The position numbers and the translations under genes were made by a program. Below, in pieces: positions 61,255 to 64,000 of a DNA stretch of 64,000 nt. The first letter of the stretch is position 1. Every line of letters starts with the position of its first letter. A model generated the notes under the pieces. The model was given only the letters and a program-made list of their open reading frames with translations. It made no database searches and was not told the origin of the DNA. This DNA comes from Eggerthella lenta DSM 2243 (GTDB lineage: Bacteria; Actinomycetota; Coriobacteriia; Coriobacteriales; Eggerthellaceae): assembly GCF_000024265.1 (NCBI RefSeq), contig NC_013204.1, forward strand, positions 248,001-312,000, written 5' to 3'.

Positions 61255-61331
61255 TCCGTACGCGTTGGAGGGGGGCGCAGGATGGGACCCGTGCCGGCGA
61301 GCGCCCTGCGACGGATCGTTTCCCTGCGCAT

Positions 61332-61449
61332 GGAAGAAAATGCGCGCTATGCACGATTCTTCTCCCTCGCTATTTCTTCCGACCTGGTGTTTTTCTCCTC
61401 GCCTCCGTCGGCAGGCCCCGATAATCGTGCATAGCGTGCGTTCTCTGCC
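61332..61449 (-). repeat. 118-bp palindromic repeat, copy 4 (inverted)
   Basis: Ends ATGCGCGC / TATGCACGATT and AATCGTGCATA / GCGTGCGTTCTCTGCC, with inner CCGACCTGGTGTTTTTC. Same orientation as copy 3; the left outer end is the most diverged of the four copies. Confidence 0.8.
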
Positions 61450-61546
61450 GCCCCGCTTCCCGGCCTTCTGCGGGCGATGCCGGCGCGAGCCCGTTCGGGC
61501 CGAACGCGGCGGCCGGCCCCCCCTCGGCTGGCGCCCCATTACAGTT

Positions 61547-61575
61547 AGACCCAGCCTTTGTTGGGTCTTTTCTTT
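61547..61575 (+). terminator. Hairpin with T-run
   Basis: AGACCCA and TGGGTCT around GCCTTTGT, then TTTCTTT. No gene on the + strand ends nearby, so either the transcript is non-coding or this is a relic. Confidence 0.55.
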
Positions 61576-61609
61576 CGCTCCTGCCTTAGGGGGATTACGA
61601 TGAAGGGGA

Positions 61610-61720
61610 CCCTGCGGGGTTGCTGGCCGACCCGCCCCCCGACTGGCATCCCCCCCCTCCGACTGGCGCCCCCCGACTGGCGCGGCCTCTCCGACCTCCT
61701 CTCGGACTGGCGCGCGGGTT
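61610..61720. repeat. CCCGACTGGC tandem repeats
   Basis: Irregular repetition of CCGACTGGC with C-runs. Non-coding. Confidence 0.5.
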
Positions 61721-61794
61721 CCCAATCCTGATCCTTGGCCGCCGTAGTGTCCCTGCCCGGCTCGTGGGACGGCGCGCATCCCGGTCAGCCGGGA

Positions 61795-61810
61795 TGTTTC
61801 ACGTGAAACA
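61795..61810. promoter_or_regulatory. parS site 4
   Basis: TGTTTCACGTGAAACA, 556 bases from site 3, with 35 identical bases on its left (CGGCTCGTGGGACGGCGCGC and on) save one. Confidence 0.93.
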
Positions 61811-61901
61811 TCCGTTCGCATCCTTTCTCCAAAAAACCCTCTTGACTTGGAGTCCGCTCGAAGCCCTATGATGATAGGCGAACCCATCGAGAGGAGCATC
61901 A

Positions 61902-63029
61902 TTGAGACCGGAATTTGAGACCACGCCGAAGCTGGGCTTCGGCTGCATGCGCCTGCCGTTGCTTGATCCCGCCGACCAGCAGAGCATCGACTTGGAGCAG
62001 TTTAAGCAGATGGTGGACGCGTTCATCGAAGGTGGCGGCACGTACTTCGACACCGCGTTCGTCTACCACGAGGGCGCGTCCGAGAAGGCGCTGAAAGAGG
62101 CGCTGGTGAAGCGCTACCCGCGCGACGCGTACACGGTGGCCACGAAGTGCCTGGCCTGGGCCGCGCCCAGCGCCGAAGAGGCGAAAAGCAACCTGGCCAC
62201 GTCGCTTGAGCGCATGGGGCTGGACTACGTGGACTTCTACCTGCTGCACAATGTGGGCGGCGAGCGCACGGCCAAGTTCGACGCGTACGGCATGTGGGAC
62301 TTCGCGCTGGATGCCAAGGAGCGCGGCCTCATCAGGAACGTCGGCTTCTCCATGCACGACGGCGCCGATGCGCTGGACGCGCTGCTGACGGCGCATCCGC
62401 AGATGGACTTCGTGCAGCTGCAGGTGAACTACCTCGACTGGGACGACCCGGTGGTGGAGGCGCGCCGCTGCATGGAGGTGGCCGCGAAGCACGGCGTGCC
62501 CGTGGTCATCATGGAGCCCGCGCGCGGCGGCCGCCTGGTGGAGCTGCCCCAGCGCGTGGCCGACGTGCTGCGCGCGGCGAACCCCGACGCCAGCCTGGCC
62601 TCGTGGGCGTATCGCTTCTGCTGCAACCAGCCGAACGTGCTCACCGTGCTCTCGGGCATGTCGAACCTGGACCAGGTGCGCCAGAACGTGGCCGACTACC
62701 AGGCGAACCGCCCGTTCTCGCCCGAGGAGCAGCAGGCGCTGGACGCGGCCGTCGAAACGCTGCGCGGCATGGCCAGCGTGCCGTGCACGAACTGCCGCTA
62801 CTGCGTGAAGGACTGCCCGCAGGGCGTGGTGATACCCACCATCCTGGGTCTGCTGAACCTGGAGCTTATGACCGAGAACCGTGATTTCGCGAAGGGCCTT
62901 TACTCGTGGCAGGCCGCCCCTGGGCCTGCCTCGTCCTGCATCGCCTGCGGCGCCTGCGAAGCGATGTGCCCTCAAGGCATCGACATCGTCCATCAGCTGG
63001 AAGTGGCGGCCGAGCACTTCGAGGGATAG
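61902..63029 (+). CDS. Aldo/keto reductase with C-terminal ferredoxin domain
   Basis: 375 residues. TIM-barrel aldo/keto reductase: LGFGCMRLPL, GGTYFDTAFVYHEG with the catalytic Asp/Tyr, TVATKCL (Lys) and YVDFYLLHNV (His). The C-terminal 90 residues hold two Cys-x2-Cys-x2/3-Cys sets (CTNCRYCVKDCP and CIACGACEAMCP), binding [4Fe-4S] clusters. The cluster-bearing group is common in anaerobes, where it joins ferredoxin-type electrons to carbonyl reduction. The start is TTG at 61902 with GAGAGGAGCATCA before it; no ATG/GTG fits. It stands alone between two parS sites. Confidence 0.93.
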   Translation: MRPEFETTPKLGFGCMRLPLLDPADQQSIDLEQFKQMVDAFIEGGGTYFDTAFVYHEGASEKALKEALVKRYPRDAYTVATKCLAWAAPSAEEAKSNLATSLERMGLDYVDFYLLHNVGGERTAKFDAYGMWDFALDAKERGLIRNVGFSMHDGADALDALLTAHPQMDFVQLQVNYLDWDDPVVEARRCMEVAAKHGVPVVIMEPARGGRLVELPQRVADVLRAANPDASLASWAYRFCCNQPNVLTVLSGMSNLDQVRQNVADYQANRPFSPEEQQALDAAVETLRGMASVPCTNCRYCVKDCPQGVVIPTILGLLNLELMTENRDFAKGLYSWQAAPGPASSCIACGACEAMCPQGIDIVHQLEVAAEHFEG

Positions 63030-63044
63030 CCGCCGCCCCGCTCG

Positions 63045-63270
63045 GGCAAAGCCCGCAGCCCGAGGTTCGCGAGCGCGCGGCCCGCGAGCCGCGAGCCCTG
63101 GTTCGCAGCCCGTGAGCCCAGCCCGAAGCCGTGCGCCGCGAGCCGCAAGCCCTAGCCCGCGAGCCCCAACCCGAAGCCGCGCGCCGCGAGCCCGTGAGCC
63201 TGCAGCCCGGACCCTGCGTGCCTGGGCTCCGCGAACCTCGAGCTCGCAGCCCTAACCCAAAGGCCCGCTC
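63045..63270. repeat. Low-complexity GCGAGCCC-type repeats
   Basis: Many irregular copies of CGCGAGCC, CGCAGCCC and CCCGAAGCC in the 548-base gap after the reductase gene. No gene seen. Confidence 0.55.
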
Positions 63271-63289
63271 CTTCGCAAGCGCGAACGGA

Positions 63290-63305
63290 TGTTTCACGTG
63301 AAACA
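63290..63305. promoter_or_regulatory. parS site 5
   Basis: TGTTTCACGTGAAACA, intergenic, between the reductase and binding-protein genes. Confidence 0.93.
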
Positions 63306-63414
63306 TCTCGAGCGAGGCAGGGCGAACGTGGTCGGTCGATGCCGCCGTCCTCCTGCGTTTCGGCTCGCTCATCGGCTCGTTCGCGGCCGCTTTACCTGAA
63401 CCTTTCTCGTTCCT

Positions 63415-63448
63415 GATGCCCCCTTTGCTCAAACTTGGGGGCATCTTT
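63415..63448 (+). terminator. Rho-independent terminator-like hairpin
   Basis: GATGCCCCC and GGGGGCATC arms, 13-base loop, then TTT. It separates the reductase region from the gene at 63578. Confidence 0.65.
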
Positions 63449-63577
63449 ACGCGCGCCTTCCTTCGTCCTTACCTTCCTTTCTTACGATGGTTCTCGCACG
63501 TTGGCCGCAGGGTCAACTCGTGCCGAAGACGAATGCGATCCCGGCGATTGCGCCGGGGATACGAGAGGAACGCAACT

Positions 63578-64000
63578 ATGGCAGAAGGGTTTTTGAGCAG
63601 GCGCCAGTTCGTGGCCGGCAGCGCGGCGCTGGCGATGGCGGGCATGTTCGGCGCTTTGACGGGCTGCACGGCCGGCGGCTCCGGCGCGGCTGCGGGCGCG
63701 GACACGGCTTCGGCCTCCACCGGCGGCGACGCAGCCTCTTCCACCGATCCCATCACCATGGTGTGGCTGCCCGACAACTCCTCGGCCGACCTCACCTCCT
63801 CGCGCGAGGCCATCGGCGCGGCCATCACGGCGGCATGCGGCCGCGAGGCGAATCTGCTGACCACCACCGACTACAACGTGGCCATCGAGTCCATCGCGTC
63901 GGGCAAGGCGCAGATGGCGCTGTTGGGCCCCGAGGGCTACGTGCAGGCCAACAAGAAGAACCCGAAGGTGCTGGCCGCCTTCACGAACAGCGACGAGGAC
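63578..64000 (+). CDS. PhnD-like ABC transporter substrate-binding lipoprotein (3' end outside window)
   Basis: First 141 residues. Tat-type/lipoprotein signal (FLSRRQFVAGSAALAMAGMF ... LTGC), an Ala/Gly/Ser linker, then ITMVWLPDNSSADLTSSREA and LTTTDYNVAIESIASGKAQM ... LLGPEGYVQANK, the N-terminal lobe of PhnD/phosphonate-type binding proteins. It should catch phosphonate, phosphite or a similar oxyanion for an ABC importer encoded downstream. ATG at 63578 follows GAGAGGAACGC. The frame is open to the end of the window. Confidence 0.88.
   Translation, partial: MAEGFLSRRQFVAGSAALAMAGMFGALTGCTAGGSGAAAGADTASASTGGDAASSTDPITMVWLPDNSSADLTSSREAIGAAITAACGREANLLTTTDYNVAIESIASGKAQMALLGPEGYVQANKKNPKVLAAFTNSDED

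Noticed and set aside
60918-61901. oriC in the gap near the parS cluster
   Set aside because: No DnaA-box cluster (TTATCCACA) or AT-rich unwinding element is seen; parS sites can lie many kb from oriC.

Overview
The window is a high-GC stretch (roughly 60-65 % by eye) of a strict anaerobe that looks like an Eggerthellaceae chromosome (Actinomycetota, Coriobacteriia: Eggerthella, Gordonibacter or a close relative). This assignment is inference. It rests on three pairs of a Tat-exported FAD 'fumarate reductase-like' flavoprotein with a membrane-bound LuxR-type regulator, on hybrid cluster protein, on 2-hydroxyacyl-CoA dehydratase-activase genes, on the lack of aerobic respiratory genes, and on codon use. 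Five perfect 16-bp parS sites, three of them within 2.1 kb at the right end, suggest the window lies in the ParB-bound region around the chromosome origin, although no dnaA, dnaN or parAB is present here.

Layout. 1-1320: end of a TauE/SafE exporter and a universal stress protein. 1371-10241: two divergent LuxR/flavoprotein modules; each module carries one copy of a ~0.5-kb non-coding direct repeat. 10308-14802: DUF2871 membrane protein, PLP aminotransferase, APC amino-acid permease and a PfkB sugar kinase. 14925-21374: a 1450-residue GGDEF-EAL-PAS-GGDEF protein and an MFS-CBS fusion transporter. 21546-22999: a DUF559-like nuclease gene bracketed by two copies of a 118-bp palindrome. 23215-25257: htpG behind a strong promoter with a CIRCE operator. 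25522-31541: surface 5'-nucleotidase, double-HTH MerR regulator, ABC exporter, gamma-carbonic-anhydrase-like protein and an SDR dehydrogenase. 31551-32163: type II toxin-antitoxin operon with a 38-bp palindromic operator. 32260-35535: a three-gene operon that looks like a split large acyl-CoA dehydratase activase.

36355-44302: LysR regulator, dithiol flavoprotein reductase, a second universal stress protein, rhodanese lipoprotein, then the third flavoprotein/LuxR module. 44669-50411: MDR-type MFS pump; a Crp/Fnr-isochorismatase-SpoU operon diverging from hcp. 50639-58693: rubrerythrin-VIT1 fusion, small membrane protein, mazG, a second giant GGDEF/EAL/PAS gene with a 14-G tract near its start and an in-frame TAG in its last domain, and a small alarmone synthetase. 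58807-64000: TDT transporter, LysR regulator, a repeat-rich stretch with parS sites, a ferredoxin-type aldo/keto reductase and the start of a PhnD-like binding protein.

Several genes fit a life of sensing and reducing external electron acceptors: exported flavoproteins with their own membrane sensors, c-di-GMP and (p)ppGpp signalling, nitrosative-stress defence (hcp with a candidate HcpR) and chaperone control by HrcA. The intergenic DNA is rich in palindromic repeat families (118 bp x4, 166 bp x2, GGGGACTGTCCC-type hairpins, a CCTGAGC/GGATCC nested palindrome). No tRNA, rRNA, CRISPR array or recognisable insertion sequence was seen.
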